A stretch of 5,421 nt of DNA. Origin: Deltaproteobacteria bacterium. Its GTDB lineage: Bacteria; Desulfobacterota; Desulfobacteria; Desulfobacterales; Desulfatirhabdiaceae. The position numbers and the translations under genes are program-made. How positions within the stretch are numbered: the first letter of the stretch is position 1; every line of letters begins with the position of its first letter. Below, piece after piece: positions 4,774 to 5,421 of this stretch. The notes under the pieces were generated by a model. The model did not search any database and had not been told where the DNA came from. It saw only the letters and a program-made list of their open reading frames with translations. The stretch covers positions 1-5,421 of the forward strand of contig JAPLJE010000321.1 of the NCBI GenBank assembly GCA_026388755.1. The letters run 5' to 3'.

Positions 4774-5421
4774 ATGAAACAGATTGAAAACCTCATTGCA
4801 AGAATTGCTCAGCGGATCAACATCAACCTCAGAGAACTGAATTTCGACCTGACCCCCTATATTCAAAACGTGCTTCCGCTTGGTCAGCTCGCCAAATTCT
4901 ATGCTTTTTATGGCATTACCCCGCACCATCCCCTGAATTTTCACTTCAGCCATTCCAACCTGGCTGGCAGCTATTTTCTGGGAAAATGCCGGGTGGATCA
5001 CTCGGTGCTGTATAAAAGCGACATCCGTGGAGATGAGCTGAAGCGAAAAAATGATGTTTTCCCTTTTGGAACCCACAAGATTCCCGTTTATGAAGATGAA
5101 TGCATTCAGATCCGTGACAGCTTTCTTATAAAAACCCTGGTGCACAACAATTCCCACGACCCGGAAAGCCTGGAAACTTTTTTTATTCATGACACCATGT
5201 CCATGCATTATGCGAATATTCACGGGTCTCCGACCGAAGGATGCTTTCTGGGAACCTTCAGTACCGTTGATCTGACAACTGCGCATGACTGCGTGATCGG
5301 ACGGTTTTCCTATGTTCAGGTTGGCGAAATGTCCCATATTCATGTTGAACCTGGAACCATCTGGATTAAAAAAGGCGACTCCTTTAATTTTCTTTACCGG
5401 TATCCACGTCAGGCCCTGGAT
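4774..5421 (+). CDS. Conserved-type protein with left-handed beta-helix (hexapeptide-like) features, 5' part only
   Basis: The frame opens at ATG 4774 (AAAGG about 8-9 nt upstream) and stays open for 216 codons to the window edge, so the C-terminus may be missing. Residues 1-47 are helical and amphipathic (MKQIENLIARIAQRININ..., then FDLTPYIQNVLPLGQLAKFY). From about residue 57 the protein changes to short turn-strand units: HFSHSNLAGSYFLGKCRVDHSV, SDIRGDEL, then IHGSPTEGCFLGTFSTVDLT followed by HDCVIGRFSYVQVGEMSHIH. The spaced Gly/Cys/Val pattern resembles hexapeptide-repeat transferases with a left-handed beta-helix, but the repeats are irregular. Cysteines C72, C110, C157 and C173 and many histidines are present. 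There is no signal peptide. I cannot assign a reaction; acyltransferase is only a fold-based guess. Codon usage resembles its neighbours. It probably shares a transcript with the CBS gene upstream, which suggests a nucleotide-responsive pairing. Confidence 0.8.
   Translation, partial: MKQIENLIARIAQRININLRELNFDLTPYIQNVLPLGQLAKFYAFYGITPHHPLNFHFSHSNLAGSYFLGKCRVDHSVLYKSDIRGDELKRKNDVFPFGTHKIPVYEDECIQIRDSFLIKTLVHNNSHDPESLETFFIHDTMSMHYANIHGSPTEGCFLGTFSTVDLTTAHDCVIGRFSYVQVGEMSHIHVEPGTIWIKKGDSFNFLYRYPRQALD

Noticed and set aside
4603..5343. Minus-strand open frame of 246 codons opposite the right-hand partial gene
   Set aside because: It overlaps the end of the CBS gene and the whole visible part of the plus-strand gene, which has the better start, codon pattern and fold features. 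The plus frame remains open to the window edge.

Overview
The window looks like a piece of chromosome from a sulfate-reducer-type deltaproteobacterium (Desulfobacterota, probably near Desulfobacterales). This is inferred from the gene content: a DUF6178-type protein, a methionine-rich DUF4412-type exported protein, and a cysteine-rich mini-protein overlapping a thioredoxin reductase gene. There is no rRNA or other marker to fix the taxonomy. Base composition is near balanced in the genes and clearly AT-rich in the central divergent intergenic region. I see no tRNA or rRNA gene, insertion sequence, CRISPR array, integrase or attachment site.

Left arm (1-3819, all minus strand, read right to left). 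Five tightly packed genes form what looks like one operon. In order of transcription they are: a secreted Met-rich DUF4412-like protein (3079-3819); a 65-residue six-cysteine mini-protein (2818-3015); thioredoxin reductase trxB (1869-2831, GTG start, overlapping the mini-protein gene by 14 nt); an M24B Xaa-Pro aminopeptidase (574-1863, 5 nt after trxB); and a DUF6178-like protein (1-572, 1 nt after the peptidase gene, cut by the window edge). The overlaps and very short gaps suggest translational coupling.

Centre (3820-4107). A 288-nt AT-rich divergent intergenic region holds strong Shine-Dalgarno sequences for both flanking genes, -10-like hexamers on each strand, and two dyad-symmetric elements. 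One dyad is a near-palindrome of 28 bp at 3971-3998. No small gene here is convincing.

Right arm (4108-5421, plus strand). A two-CBS-domain protein (4108-4662, GTG start) is followed after 111 nt by the first 216 codons of a conserved-looking protein with features of a left-handed beta-helix (hexapeptide-type) fold, which runs off the window.

Working together: the one clear biochemical theme is thiol redox. TrxB reduces thioredoxin with NADPH, and the six-cysteine mini-protein is encoded so tightly with it that a functional link is plausible but unproven. PepP trims X-Pro N-termini in the cytoplasm. The CBS protein may be an adenine-nucleotide-sensing regulator of an unidentified partner. 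Most of the window is ordinary housekeeping DNA; the mini-protein/trxB overlap is the item most worth following up.
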